A DNA stretch of 64,000 nucleotides from Chromobotia macracanthus (GCA_036877525.1 JAZGTH010000089.1:620001-684000); one strand, 5' to 3'; positions 51,101-61,900 are shown, counted from the stretch's first letter. A program made the numbers and translations. The notes: generated by a model from the letters alone, not told the origin.

Positions 51101-54100
51101 AAATCAATCATTCATACAGATGCCATGCCAATACTGCAGGGCAACAGTGAATTAAATGTTTGTTATATTTTCTCTACAGTGTCTGGAAGAGATCAAGCAG
51201 CTAGCCGGAGCAGGAGGAACAGTGTGGACCGGTCACTTAAAGACAGATATATTTACTTTAATGTGTATCAGTGTTACTATCCGAAGTGTATCACACCAAC
51301 ACAAACTCTTCCACTGGGCACTTTGGCCCCTCTGCCCAGCTCCAGTCCTACATACTACAAGTATGTTATACACTCACACCTGCTTATTCAGCTTCTATTG
51401 AATAGCACCACATTTGTTTGACTTTGTTTATAAAATATACAGTGGATGTATCCTCTGGTCAAATACATCATTTTGGAGGTCAAGCCCAGAAAACAACTTT
51501 GCTGTACCACAAACAGGCTCTGATGTGGTTATTCCATTAGGTAAGCAACTCTAATGCCACAAATCCTTTACAAAGACAGTAGGAAGGGGCTGTTTAGATT
51601 GTATGCCAGTAAAAATTATACAAATTACAGCCGCTTCAAACTTCATGTTTAAGTCAAAATTTATGCTGTTGAACAAAACTAAAACTCTTTAAAGCTGTGA
51701 TTAGCAACTTTTGCGTCCTTACTGTAATCTCTGAAACATAAATTTGCAGATTACTTGATGTACTTTTTTTTACGCATGCTGAAGTCAAATAAAGGCAAAC
51801 TGACATTATTTTATCTGACCCAACAGCTCAAACTATTAATCGTTATTATAAACGTACTGTTGTGAATTAGAGTAAGGTACGTAGACGGTTTAAAACACTG
51901 ATCTGTTACATACTTGCTCAGTAACTGTTTTTTTGTTTGCTTTAAGTAGTTACGTAAAGTGGTCAAAATTGTAAAAATGTCCGCCTTTGTTTTAAAGGGA
52001 CGTGTGTGATTGTAGACGTTGCCATTCCTTCCCTGAACAAGCTGACAATATTTGGAGTTCTGGAGATTCCAGACACAAATAATTCCACATTCAACGTCAG
52101 TGGTTCACAATATAACAATGTTGTTCTGAATGCCACATACATTTCCATTCAGGTGAGAATCTAGACCAAATTGCATCCTACCATTTATCTAAACTGAAAT
52201 CAGATTATTTCAGAGTGCTGACTTAGCTCACTGTAACATTTTAGTTAAAACTATAACTATAGATAGTTAAAGTGGAAAAAATACAGTACGATGAAAGTGC
52301 AGTTTGACCAAATACACTTAAATATTAAATTATGAAATATAAAGTTAAACATTTTTTAATATAAATTATTCAATATAAAGATACATTCTCTTGGTAAATG
52401 GACATTGTTTTATAGAGTTTAGATATTTTTACTGAAAAATAAGTACAGGCACTAATTGTACTTTTTAATCAGGGTGGACGTCTGACTGCTGGACGGGCTG
52501 ATGAACCCTTCAGAGGTGAACTACAGATTATACTCAGAGGAAACCATCTTACACCAGATTGGCTGTTGCCTGGAATAAACCAAGGGTCTAAAGTGCTGGG
52601 TAAGCGTGCTATACAGAAAGCCCAGTTTTCTGGTATTAAACCTCAGACATGTCACTCTTATAAGGGTCTGTATACATGAAATTTGTGTAGACAACAGACA
52701 ATTCAAACAATCACGTAAATCACTTATAAATGTTGGTATTTATGGATACATTACTGTCTTCCAGGTGTGTTCGGATCTCTTGACCTTTATGGCATGCCAC
52801 ACAATGTGTATCACACTAAGCTGGCTCGCACAGTCCAGGCAGGAAACAACACGATCTCTCTGGAGGAAGCTGTTGACTGGAAGGTCAGAAACTCTTTAAA
52901 GATGACAAAACAGCACTGAAGAAAGCCTAAGAGAAACATTTACTGTCAATTTAACACATTACCTCAGTGTGATTTAATTATAAAGAAAATTATGAACAAA
53001 TTAATCATGTCATTGTCATAAATAGCACCTTATTACATATTATATCAATCTGCTTTCTATATCTGCTATATAGAATATAATATATATATATATATATATA
53101 TGATTGTATGTATGTATGAATGTATAGACTATATATGCATATAAACATGTGTTTAAACATTAAAACCCTCTTTTTTACCTTCAGATTGGGGATAAAATTG
53201 TGCTGTCCACTACCAGTTATGACCCATGGCAGACTGAAATCCACACCATAACTGCAGTCTCAGATTATGGCCGTACACTGACCCTGAATCAGCCTGTATC
53301 ATACACACACATTGGTTAGTACTTAGCACTTATAAACCCTTTTAGCCCATATCTCAATATAAAACTTACTGACTGCTTAATTTACTCATTGTTTTTCTGG
53401 AGTCGACTCAGCTGTAACCCAACAGGTTTATCTTATACAGGTTTATCTTATCACAACATCACATATTTAAAAACGGGAGTTGATTCCCGTCCTGCAGTCA
53501 AATCCTACTTTAAGACAGCTGAATCAGAGGAACCGAGTCTTTTGGAGTCGACTCCCCTTCGCGACTCTAGTTTCTGAGCGGCGCCCGGTTGACCACATCA
53601 CCTCTCGTGTCTTGCGCACGATACTGCAAAGTGATCTCATAAGAATAAACGTAGTTCCGGTTAGTTTTGTGAGACAGCTCAGCGGAAGCTGTGGAGGATT
53701 AAAGATTATTTAGAGGATTAAATTATTATTATTTAAAATAATTATTATTAAATTATTTAGAGGATTAAACTGAGCACATAACAATTTAAGATAATTTATG
53801 AAAAACTGCACATTTATATCCCAGCATTTATGACTACGCATCAAATATTTTTAAGCCGGGCTCACACTGTGAGATTTTTAATAGTCAACAATTAAATACA
53901 AACAACAATTGTTTGTATTTAATGCAGCAAAGTTCTTTAAAGAATGATATCAAACATGCATTAAAAAGTAAAGTTGCAATCTGTAACTTCTGCCTCTCTA
54001 CGACCATCGCTGTGAGAAACATACAACTGCAGGGTACTTGCGGGGTTACTGTGAATAAGCTATTCATTGTTATGAAACTTATTTTTAATATTATGACACA

Positions 54101-57100
54101 TCTAATTCATAACATGATTACGGTCATATAGGACAAAGCCACAGTGTGCCAGAATCTTCTAGAAGCTATCAGCTTGCAGGAAATGTGGGTTTACTGACCA
54201 GGAATATCAAGATCATTGGGGAGGAGTATCCAGCCATGAACACACAGTCTTATGGAGCCAGAGTGATGGTGGGAACCTTCAACAGAGGAATTAACTACAG
54301 AGGTATGAACCTTATAACAAAAAATAACAACAGAGAGGCGGTAGAAGCCAAAGAAGCCCCACATGAGTTACACATTTAGTTAGTGTAACTAACTCAAACT
54401 GAAGCTGACCTGTGATTGTTATGATGCTTTTGTCACAGGTAAAGCCCAGATCAGAAACGTTGAGTTCTACCACACAGGACAGGAGGGATGGAACGACCCC
54501 TCAGACCCGCGTTACTCTCTGGTGTTTCTGAACCTGAAAGATGTGAGAGACTTTTCTGCACACCATGTTCAGAGTTATGCATTGCAGTAAATCACTGAAA
54601 CCACATGATGATTTTTTATAGGTGGCTGATGAGTCCTATGTGAAAGGATGTGCTTTCTATGATGGCTTTGCTCCTGCTGTTGGGGTGTTCGGAACAGACG
54701 GACTGAGTGTTGATGACAACGTGATCCATCACACTGTTGGAGAAGGTGTCGACTCAGTGACAGCTATACTGTTTAGTGTTAATGCACAGAAAGATTTAAA
54801 TGGAGTGTATTGGTATGATTGTTTAACTTGTTTCTTCTGAAATTTTCCTTTTAATATCTTAAGGCATCAGAATATGGGGTGATAAAAATGCTGTTCGGAG
54901 AAATTTGGTTACTATGACACTGTGGCCAGGATCCTACAATGGAGCAGCCGAGAGTTTGAACACGGAATGGAATGCAGCCATTGAGGTATCGTTTCAATAA
55001 ACATAAAAATACTGTGATGGCCATACCATGGGACAGATAAAGTATCATATTCATATATCATAGTATTTAAATGACGTTTCAAAGTAAATTACCTGAATTA
55101 CCACGGTACATTACATAAAAACGCATTGTACAGTATTAAAATACACTGTACAGTAGCTCTCCTGAGTAACATAATAACTACATAAATTATGATTATTGTT
55201 CTTGTTTTAGGTTAATGAAGCAACCAATGTGATTCTTCAAGGAAATATTGTTGCCGGCTATGAGCGGGTGGGATTCCGAATTGATGGAGAACCTTGTCCA
55301 GGTATAACAGACTGCAGTATATTTAATAGATCAATTAAATCACATTGATTTATTTTAAGTTGTTTTAGTTAAACGCTTGCATACTTGTGTAATCTTCATT
55401 TACTTAATTGCTACTGCATTTTCATAATATGTCAAAAGGATCAGGTTCAGTAGCCCAGTGGAGTCAGAACGAGGCACATGGTGGTCTGTATGGAGTCTAC
55501 ATGAATAAAGACGGACTTGCTGGTTGCTCTCACATCCAGGGGTTCACTGTCTGGAGGAGCTTTGATTTTGGCATATACGTTCAAGTATGAACCCCAAACA
55601 TCTTACTTTAATACCCTAAAACTCATCAACTATGATGTCTTAATTGCATAAAGAAGAACACACTGATCTTGTGAGCATTATGCAGGTTTTTTGAAGATAA
55701 ATGTTGTCCTCCTCTGACCTCCAGGTGTCCATGAATGTGTACATTTCTAATGTGACTCTGGTTGATAATGGAATGGGCATCATGCCGATTATCTACAGTC
55801 CTCCCTCCATCAGCCACGCATACGCCAACAAAACTGTCCGTGTACAGGTGAGGACACGTTGAAAAATCCTGACGTCACCAAAATGAAATTTAATATCACT
55901 TTGATCAAATTTTCAATTATTATGGCAAACTACTATATTATTAGGTATTATGAATGTTATCATTTATGTTCATGTTTGTCATTAATGTTATCATTAATGT
56001 TAATGTTCGACACATGCTTGAATGAGTTTCCTGTTTTCTTCAGGATGCCCTGATTGTGGGCAGCAGCCCCAATTTCAACTGTTTGGACAGACTAGCAACA
56101 ACTGAAACCTACGTTGCACTCAGTGAAAGTCACAGGGCTCCACGGCCCCCTAAAGGTACAATACTGTACTGTGCTGAATGATAGAGCAGAAACAAAACCC
56201 AGTGTAGTAGCTGCATTTTCTAAATTAATTTTGTTGATTGTAGTGTAAACTGATTTGCTTTCTATGTGCAACAGGAGGCAGGTCTGGAATTTGCTGGCCG
56301 ACGTTTGAATCTAACCACAACAGCGCACCACAGCAACCTCACGCCGGACTGATAAGCTATAACGCCATAGCCGGTTTACTGACAGTCTCCGGTAAGGCGC
56401 ATTCTCTTCAAAACATGCTCTTTTTCATTCCCCAGTTTCACTTGTGAAATTTGCCACAAGCTGCTAAAATTGACACACTAACTTTTTATGGTCTGTTTTT
56501 GTCCTCAGATACAACATTTGTTGGGTTCAAGAATGTGTGTTCCACTGAAAAAAATTACATGTTCATGAGCAACCCAAGAAATGAGGACCTACAACATCCA
56601 ATCAGTGTTGAGAGGATCTCCAAGATAAACAGCACAGAAGAATCTCTAGCTTTCATTCATAACCCTGATCTGAGGTAAACTGAAAGCTTGCTCTAAATCA
56701 TTTGCTGCTCTTCAACGATTAGGTAAACTGATAAACTTATACTTCTTACTGTAGTAAAGTGAACCCATCGGACTGTGTGGACATGGACTGTGATGCTAAG
56801 AAGAAGACCTTGTTGAAGGATCTGGATGGGAGTTTTCTGGGAGCTGTAGGTGCAGTGGTGCCTTATTCAGAGTACGAGTGGAATGGGGATCCACGACATG
56901 GACTGGGCGATTACCGCATTCCCAAAGTCATGCTCACCTCTCTCAACGGCAGCCGCATACCTGTAGATCAAATAGCTCCTAACAAAGGTTTCATTCTTCA
57001 TTCTTAGAGATAGTCTTATTTTAATTAGAAGTTCTGTATGCTGTTCATTAAATTAAATATTATTACTAAGTATCATGTTTTCATCAGAATCATAAGCAAT

Positions 57101-60100
57101 ATCTTTCACTTATTTAACACCTTCGAGTATGAACAGTCTGTCTGTTTGACCTGTACAGGTGTGATCAGAAGCTCTTGTACATACATGAACACCTGGCAGA
57201 GCTACAAGTGCTTTGGACTCAATTACCAGATGCTGGTGGTTGAAAGTCTAGATGCAGACACAGAGACGAGGCGTCTTTCACCTGTGGCCATCCTGGGAGA
57301 CAAATACATAGATTTGCTGAATGGTATAAACAACTAATTTATCTTAACATTCTACAATTAATATTTAAAATTACTAATTTTTTGAGACACAGTCAAATAA
57401 ATAATTTACTTCACATTGTGCATGTTACAGTTTTCTTATTTTAAGTGTACCGTGGAAATGTCATTACTCTTGTTACAGGCCCACAAGACCACGGCTGGTG
57501 CACAGGCTACTCCTGTAAGAAGAGAATCTCTCTCTTCCATGCCATTGTGGCCACCAATAAGTCCTTTGAAATCTTTTTCACCAGCACAACACCACAGAAG
57601 CTGAGACTTATGATGCTAAATGCTAAACCTACAGAGGTTAGTTCATTAGATAGACAATACAATAGACATACAGCATCAAGATGTTTTGATGTTCCAAGAA
57701 ATGCATTGTAATATTATGAAAACTTCTGTTCTCTACAGGCTGTCAGGGTGGCTATATTTTACTCAAACCCTCAGCGGTTAGACGTCTATGTAAACAACAA
57801 TTTTGTTGGTCCAACGAACGCTCAGTGGAATGCAGGCCAGACAGATTACACACCACTTGAACCTAATTATGAAGGTACAGTAATGTAGATGAACACAGCT
57901 CCCCCTGCAGGCTGGAAGACCAAAGGGTTTTTTGTGCACACTGTCATTAAAGCAAATTGTATTATACTATACAAATATAAGAAACGTTGAAATTTCTGCA
58001 CGTTTATCAATACAATTCTTGCACGTTATTATGTTGATAAAACAATTTTCAATTAAAAATATATTCAGTATGGAAAATTCAAACACAGCGTTTCTGATTC
58101 CATCCTCTCTGATTCCTCTCTGTGCACTGTAGGACAATATCTTCCAGATTTTAACTCCGCTCATGGTTCCAACTTCTTTGATCCAGACTACAATATGTTG
58201 TACATACTTCTTCGAGGCTCACAGCCAGTCCAAATCCGCACCTCCCCGGTTCTTGTCGTGGCCTTCAACCTCCCAGCCATGACAGAGGCGGAGTTCTTCG
58301 GACCTAATCTGATCAAAAATCTGGCTGCATTCCTCAAAGTTCCACCGAATATGATTCGAATCACCAAGATCGTCCGTGAAGGCAGCAGTGCACGAAGGCG
58401 ACGTGCAACCGGACTGACGGTGGAGATACAGATCAGCCAGCCACCCATCCAGACGTTCAGCACCAACAGCACCAGCAGCAACAACACCAGCAGCACCAAC
58501 AGCACAAGCAGCGCAAACAGCACCACCGGTAGGGCCTAAAACCTAAAACATTTTTAAGTTGTGAAATTGTTTCCCTAACATTTCCATTAAGTCACAAAAA
58601 CATTGTAAAATTGTTATTGTCCAGTTTTTAGACGTATTAGCATTATTGCTTGGTTTTAAGAACATTATTCAAACATTTGAATTCTGTAATGTTTTTAAAA
58701 CATTCCACTGACAACTTAAAAATAACATTTTTGATATGTATGTTATATAACGTTAAAAAACATTCTACTTAGTGCAAGAACATTTTTGATAACTTTTAAT
58801 TTTTACAGAATGTTAGCCAGCATTCTGAGAATGTTCCCTGTTAGCTTTAAGCATTCATTTTATTGTAAGATTACTTCACAATGCCTGAAATGCCATTCTG
58901 AACATCTGCAGTAGAAGACGACCAGCAGTTTTTGGTTCTGAAGAACGTTGCTGATGAACTGGGTCGTGCTGCTGTCTCAGGCAGTCTGAGTGAGTCCATC
59001 GGGTTCAACGTGTCGTCACTGAACATGATCCCCCCTCCACCCCCTTCAAGTGACCCAACCTGGAATGAGGTACAGTAAGAAAACCAGCTTACGTTAATAA
59101 ACTCACTAAAGTTGCATTTCATTCCTACAATGATGCCAGACAAGGAAGGAAGTAACTAAATGAAAAGTGATGCTGTAACTAATAAAATAAATGGAATGTA
59201 GTTCAAATGATTATTATATTTATATTGAGAAACACTGTTATAAAGATTTTGCCCCATAATACAGTAGCTTTAAAATGTGTTTGGTACTAATTACATTAAG
59301 GGTAGCTTGACTGAAGTTTGAAACACTAGTTTCCCAGGCAACAGTCAACTAATTATAGTAACATATGCCAAGCAATGTGAAATAAAGCATAAGATAAAGC
59401 AAAGCTTATATGATGCACACTATAGATTAGTATATCCAGTAATATTAAATCACATGACATTATTTTACCTGTAATTGTCTCTCAGGTGGCCACTCAGGAA
59501 GTGACTCGTGAAGACCAGCAGGCAGAGTCAGTCAGGACAGTGTCTTCACTGGTAATAGTGGTCGAGCCGGTGGCTGCATTGTACCCTGGACCGCTCAGTG
59601 TGCAGCCCAGCATCATGGCTGTGGATTCAGAGGTGAGACACAATCATCCCCTTTTCAATTTCTGCTAAGCCCCACCCTAAAGACATTACTGACCAGTCCT
59701 TCCTTAGCAACTGTTGCCATCCACCGTTTCATAAGACAGGCATGTCTGACCATCACAGTAACCAGGAGGGTCAGATCGTAGCGAAGGGCTCATTTTATTA
59801 AGAATTACAATATTTAATGCAAACTTTAGGGTAAATACTAGAAAAGTTGTATTGATTATTGAAAATTCCTCAATATTTTATCGTGTGTTTCCAGGGTAAC
59901 TGTGTGTCTGTGGGTGTGACAAGTCTAACCATCTCAGCTGAGCTCAAAGATGCTAATGGGAATCCAGCACAGGGACTTTCCGGAAACACAACAATCCTCT
60001 TCACTAGCTGCTGGGCCAATTACACTGACCTCTCCATCTTAACCAGTGGTGAGTTAAATCAGAAAGATAATCACTCTTACAGTTTGCCTTAAACCATGTA

Positions 60101-60421
60101 TTCTGATGCAGGTGTTAGTTCTAACTTTGGATCCTGAAGGTTTAAGAGATGGTGAGATTTTCTGAGTAGCCATCACTGGTCATGGTCATTATTATTCTCT
60201 CTCTCTTTTCTACAGGTGTGAATCTGAAGTTGGTATTCACTCTAAATGACTGGAACGCTAAATCTAGATCCTTCACTGTCAATGCAGTTATGACTCCCGC
60301 CCCTGTGGATACCACGGACTGCGACTTTCTAAGCATCTTCGACTCTAGTCCATCTATCTTATCACCATCTGTGTGTCTGTTGCTGCTGAGCGCTCTGCTC
60401 CTCCTGCTTAGAGACGCCTAG
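27369..60421 (+). CDS. pkhd1l1: Fibrocystin-L, copy A (76 coding exons)
   Basis: I could join 76 coding exons, 12,614 nt in all, about 4,204 codons; human PKHD1L1 has 4,243 residues and is collinear. The order is signal peptide, 14 IPT/TIG repeats interrupted by PA14, a cupredoxin-like module, G8, parallel beta-helix (PbH1), second G8, second PbH1 block, furin-like RRRR and hydrophobic C-terminus. Fibrocystin-L is a large single-pass surface protein; in mammals it forms part of the stereocilia surface coat of hair cells and is needed for hearing, and it is also expressed in leukocytes. Start ATG at 27369 begins a clear signal peptide (MERVRRQAHLPLAAVWMLLW). Two introns (after exons 3 and 25) use GC donors. 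The total is not a multiple of three because of an apparent frameshift in exon 23; every other exon keeps frame. Exon positions are in the block entries. As sequenced it would be truncated, so it may be an artefact or a damaged copy. Confidence 0.95.
30731..31588 (+). other. pkhd1l1: pkhd1l1 exons 13-15: PA14 domain
   Basis: Exons are 30731-30996, 31146-31222 and 31429-31588, covering residues about 335-502. Sequence such as DYFVARFNGFFVPMETDNYY, FLIKADERCMLYF and YYIEVLVQEY is typical of PA14, a beta-barrel often involved in glycan or protein binding. All junctions are GT-AG and in frame. Confidence 0.9.
33780..33805 (+). other. pkhd1l1: Apparent frameshift in pkhd1l1 exon 23
   Basis: The first part of exon 23 (33673 to about 33795) reads correctly in the frame set by exon 22 (MQGRRPPALGSSGPFFNY). 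The last part reads correctly only in another frame (CGFGIPLFEIGFLQ), which ends in phase 0 and joins exon 24 (KMPNSTEDM) as expected. The change needs a net loss of two bases or gain of one. Uncorrected, translation continues into exon 24 and stops at TGA 35310-35312, about residue 882. The short duplicated look of ATTACTGTGGC here would suit slippage. Confidence 0.75.
34190..34565 (+). mobile_element. Widespread teleost interspersed repeat
   Basis: The order of motifs is the one seen across many fish genomes: CCATCTATCTATCCATTCTC, a GGGTCACAGGAGGCTGAGGC segment, GGGTACACCCTG, TGCATGTCTTTGGACTGTGG, GGAGAAAACC, ACTCCACACAGAAAGG and a final GCTAACCA. It contains a CA microsatellite at 34341-34365. 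It lies in pkhd1l1 intron 23. Confidence 0.8.
34341..34365. repeat. (CA)n microsatellite
   Basis: A CA run of about 12 units lies inside the interspersed repeat in intron 23. Confidence 0.95.
34770..34982. mobile_element. MITE with CACACTGTACGA ends
   Basis: GGCACACTGTACGATTTT at the left is mirrored by ATGTTCGTACAGTGTGAC at the right, about 210 bp apart, in pkhd1l1 intron 23. A half-element resembling one end (GGCTCACACTGTGAGATTTT) lies at about 53858-53878 in intron 57. Confidence 0.7.
36973..45680 (+). other. pkhd1l1: pkhd1l1 exons 27-42: IPT/TIG 4-14 with cupredoxin-like module
   Basis: Exons are 36973-37078, 37177-37284, 37463-37627, 37879-38000, 38357-38489, 38602-38794, 38932-39074, 39372-39476, 39888-40076, 41071-41238, 41545-41738, 42075-43050, 43650-43898, 44327-44476, 44709-44883 and 45524-45680, covering residues about 1011-2121. 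Eleven repeats of the form V(S/T)P..G...GG..(I/L)T(I/V).G.GF can be counted, for example VTGFSPLLGSLYGGTTITIT, VDSVSPSVGSLTG and ITDVTPRRGGTAGGTRLTIT. Exon 38 (976 nt) carries several repeats without an intron. Exons 35-36 (GYAWSPAALTVSVGDTVVWN to YYYSSGYFDS) look like a cupredoxin fold between TIG repeats. Confidence 0.9.
45069..45124. repeat. (AT)n microsatellite
   Basis: An AT run of about 28 units lies in pkhd1l1 intron 41. Confidence 0.97.
45956..48508 (+). other. pkhd1l1: pkhd1l1 exons 43-47: first G8 domain
   Basis: Exons are 45956-46112, 46295-46504, 46968-47097, 47998-48239 and 48372-48508, covering residues about 2122-2413. The G8 hallmarks are visible: TWGGLSPPEKG, LLIQGGRLIFDEADIELQAE, ILITDGGALQIG, YGAKTLAVREGVLDLHG and GDEIVIASTGH. 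G8 domains also occur in fibrocystin, TMEM2/CEMIP-type hyaluronan-binding proteins and relatives, and begin the long beta-helical ectodomain. Confidence 0.92.
46584..46636 (+). repeat. Fish SINE tail fragment
   Basis: TGCACTGTAGGTTGCTTTGG followed by ATAAAAGCATCTGCCAAATG and CATAAATGTAA is the conserved 3' tail shared by many fish SINEs. The tRNA-like head is absent. It lies in pkhd1l1 intron 44. Confidence 0.75.
48680..49709 (+). other. pkhd1l1: pkhd1l1 exon 48: first PbH1 block in one large exon
   Basis: One uninterrupted 1,030-nt exon covers residues about 2414-2757. It has the characteristic parallel beta-helix sequence: VFHAGQAFRLGRYPINWHVM, YVRGCAIHQSYNHAVHIHKT, GGAFFIEYGTETGNILQYNL and NNTIRHNVAAGGSHFGF. 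The fold is shared with fibrocystin and TMEM2. Confidence 0.95.
50081..51360 (+). other. pkhd1l1: pkhd1l1 exons 49-52
   Basis: Exons are 50081-50272, 50397-50548, 50919-51078 and 51180-51360, covering residues about 2758-2985. They link the first beta-helix to the second G8 domain. Conserved pieces are SKVVPMSNLLDRSRCSQVAD, SYGWMALLPSGQTYNWYF and EDYVILNHNFTQAPDWFHI. All junctions keep frame. The phase of exon 52 is set by the V-S-G-R-D start after the CTACAG acceptor. Confidence 0.87.
50763..50815 (+). repeat. Half of a MITE terminus
   Basis: AAAGGGTTAGCTCCCCCAGA followed by an AATTTTGTCATCATTATGTGA piece resembles one end of the 12288-12537 type of element. No partner end was found. It lies in pkhd1l1 intron 50. 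Confidence 0.5.
53078..53101. repeat. (TA)n microsatellite with TGTA tail
   Basis: A TA run of about 12 units is followed by a short TGTA array. It lies in pkhd1l1 intron 56. Confidence 0.9.
53398..53700. repeat. GC-richer insertion, probable mobile-element piece
   Basis: GGAGTCGACTC occurs at about 53398 and again (TGGAGTCGACTCCCC) at about 53540 within pkhd1l1 intron 57. The segment between and after is richer in GC than the flanking intron. I could not define terminal repeats, so this is a weak call. Confidence 0.35.
53891..53923. repeat. Perfect hairpin, 15-bp arms
   Basis: ATTAAATACAAACAA and its exact complement TTGTTTGTATTTAAT are separated by only CAA. The hairpin lies in intron 57, 12 bp after a fragment of the CACACTGT-type MITE end. 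Confidence 0.9.
54622..56674 (+). other. pkhd1l1: pkhd1l1 exons 60-67: second PbH1 block
   Basis: Exons are 54622-54745, 54864-54985, 55211-55301, 55439-55584, 55725-55847, 56044-56155, 56275-56391 and 56509-56674, covering residues about 3287-3620. They carry the second parallel beta-helix: YVKGCAFYDGFAPAVGVFGT, DDNVIHHTVGEGIRIWG, GNIVAGYERVGFRIDGEPCP, NEAHGGLYGVYMNKDGLAGC and TTFVGFKNVC. This block is cut into small exons, unlike the first beta-helix. Confidence 0.93.
56755..60421 (+). other. pkhd1l1: pkhd1l1 exons 68-76: C-terminal ectodomain and anchor
   Basis: Exons are 56755-56987, 57159-57323, 57479-57636, 57739-57874, 58133-58528, 58912-59069, 59486-59632, 59895-60048 and 60216-60421, stop TAG at 60419-60421. 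Conserved pieces are NPSDCVDMDCDAKKKTLLKD, DYRIPKVMLTSLNGSRIPVD, ESLDADTETRRLSPVAILGD and GPQDHGWCTGYSCKKR. Exon 72 contains a furin-like ARRRRA at about residue 3938, followed by a Ser/Thr/Asn-rich linker. The last exon ends with a hydrophobic stretch (SVCLLLLSALLLLL) and only RDA after it, so the anchor could be a transmembrane segment or a GPI signal. Confidence 0.92.
58459..58525 (+). repeat. pkhd1l1: Coding AGC/AAC/ACC trinucleotide-rich tract
   Basis: In-frame AGC, AAC and ACC codons encode a Ser/Asn/Thr linker with about five N-X-S/T sequons in 23 residues. It directly follows the furin-like site in exon 72. Confidence 0.85.
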
Positions 60422-60683
60422 AAACAATTCAAACCAACATAGAAACAACACTGTGCCTTTCTTGTGTAAACTTATAAACACATAATTATTACGTACTTCT
60501 TGCTGTTGTTAATCAAAATTACAATATCGTTATTATTAAGATACAACTATTATGTCTGAGTGCATTCTTTAATGATTACTGGAGAACATAACAGTACATT
60601 TTTAATATATTTTTAGCTTAAATATTTAAATAGATAATCCCATTGCTTTACTTTGAACTATAAATTAATATGCTTCTGTCCTT

Positions 60684-60689
60684 AATAAA
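60684..60689 (+). terminator. pkhd1l1: pkhd1l1 copy A poly(A) signal
   Basis: AATAAA lies 263 bp after the stop codon and is followed by a TGTGCTCTG and T-run downstream element, as expected for a cleavage site. Confidence 0.75.
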
Positions 60690-61900
60690 AATCAACATGT
60701 AGCATACTTGTGCTCTGTTTTTTTTTTATAAAGTAGCAGAGGAACCTAGTCAGGTGCCGTTAGGGGGTTGTCACTAGAGGGCGGTGAAGTCCAATCTCAC
60801 TCCTACATCTGCAGAGACATAATGAAATCCCAGAATCTGTTCATGCTTAAAAAGTTTAAGAAATAAATAAGGAATATGTGTATTGTGGTTCTGGTACTTT
60901 CTGTTTTCCACTGTTGTTGAAATCATTGCTTTTAAATAATTCGCTTAATTTCATATCTGCTGTATCATACTTCTATTTTAGTTTCCTGCACAGCCTGTTT
61001 TGCTAGTTTATCCGCTGCTTCATTCCCTTTTACCCCCATATTGGCTGAAACCCACATGTATATTACCCTCACCCTTTTTGCTGTAGCGTATAAAACTTTT
61101 GCTGAATGCCACAGCTCAGTGCCCTGGACACTAAAATAATCCAAAATATCTTTATTAATACCACCTCTGATAGGTCAGTTTTTGCCTGTAACCTTTCGTA
61201 ATGATCTTGTCTGCATGTCCTGATTAAGATATCAATGAGGCAGATTATGAGTTGCAAAGGCAAACGCAAATATGCCATTCAACCGGCCACACACAGTTTC
61301 TTTCATTCCTTTCCACAGGCGTGCCTTCAAAAGAAAGTGAAAGTGAGTATTTACACTCTTCACACTTGAAGGCTTCAGATGCCCTTGTAAAGCACCTTTA
61401 CACATTATAATTGCAACATCACTACATAAAAAAAGGATAATTGCAACAAATATTTATTTTTGCCCTTTGAAAATTGTTTAAAAATTATTTGGTTCAAAAA
61501 TCCTTTCAAACTATTTTTTCTTTTTCTTTCCTTCTCATGTATTAAAACTCCATTAACATGGGTGGTGCATTATGGGATTGAATGAGTGCACTAAATAATG
61601 TCTTATAGTTTCAGACATCACTACAAATGTCTCCTCAGAATGTCCACTTATAGGATACAGGGGGTGATCTTGTAACTATTTTGCAAAAGAGAAAGTGTTT
61701 AAATGTCCTTTTTCCAGATCAGTGCCCTTCCACTGTCAAAAAAGTTGTCAGATAACTTCAATGTTCATCAAGTTCATAAGCCAAAATATTATTTCAAATT
61801 ACTGAATCACACACACCAATAAAAGTTGGAATAATTATTTAAAGTAGCATAACAACAGCACAGATTCACTTTCTTGATTGTTTGTGTTTACGTACACTTG
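60690..61900. other. Intergenic between the pkhd1l1 copies
   Basis: No exon was recognised in this 1.2-kb spacer. It holds a CTCF-like motif at 60771-60786, listed separately. From about 61840 it begins to match the upstream region of copy A. Confidence 0.6.
60771..60786 (+). promoter_or_regulatory. CTCF-like motif
   Basis: TCACTAGAGGGCGGTG agrees with the vertebrate CTCF core CCACTAGGGGGCGCTN at most positions. It lies 350 bp after the end of copy A and 1.2 kb before the promoter of copy B. Binding is inference. Confidence 0.45.

Larger units (their letters stand above)
51443..54542 (+). other. pkhd1l1: pkhd1l1 exons 53-59: second G8 domain
   Basis: Exons are 51443-51540, 51998-52152, 52473-52599, 52765-52883, 53185-53314, 54132-54302 and 54439-54542, covering residues about 2986-3286. 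Hallmarks are LWSNTSFWRSSPENNFAVPQ, CVIVDVAIPSLNKLTIFGVL, ISIQGGRLTAGRADEPFRG, GDKIVLSTTSYDPWQTE and VGLLTRNIKIIGEEYP. Frame is kept across all junctions. Confidence 0.92.
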
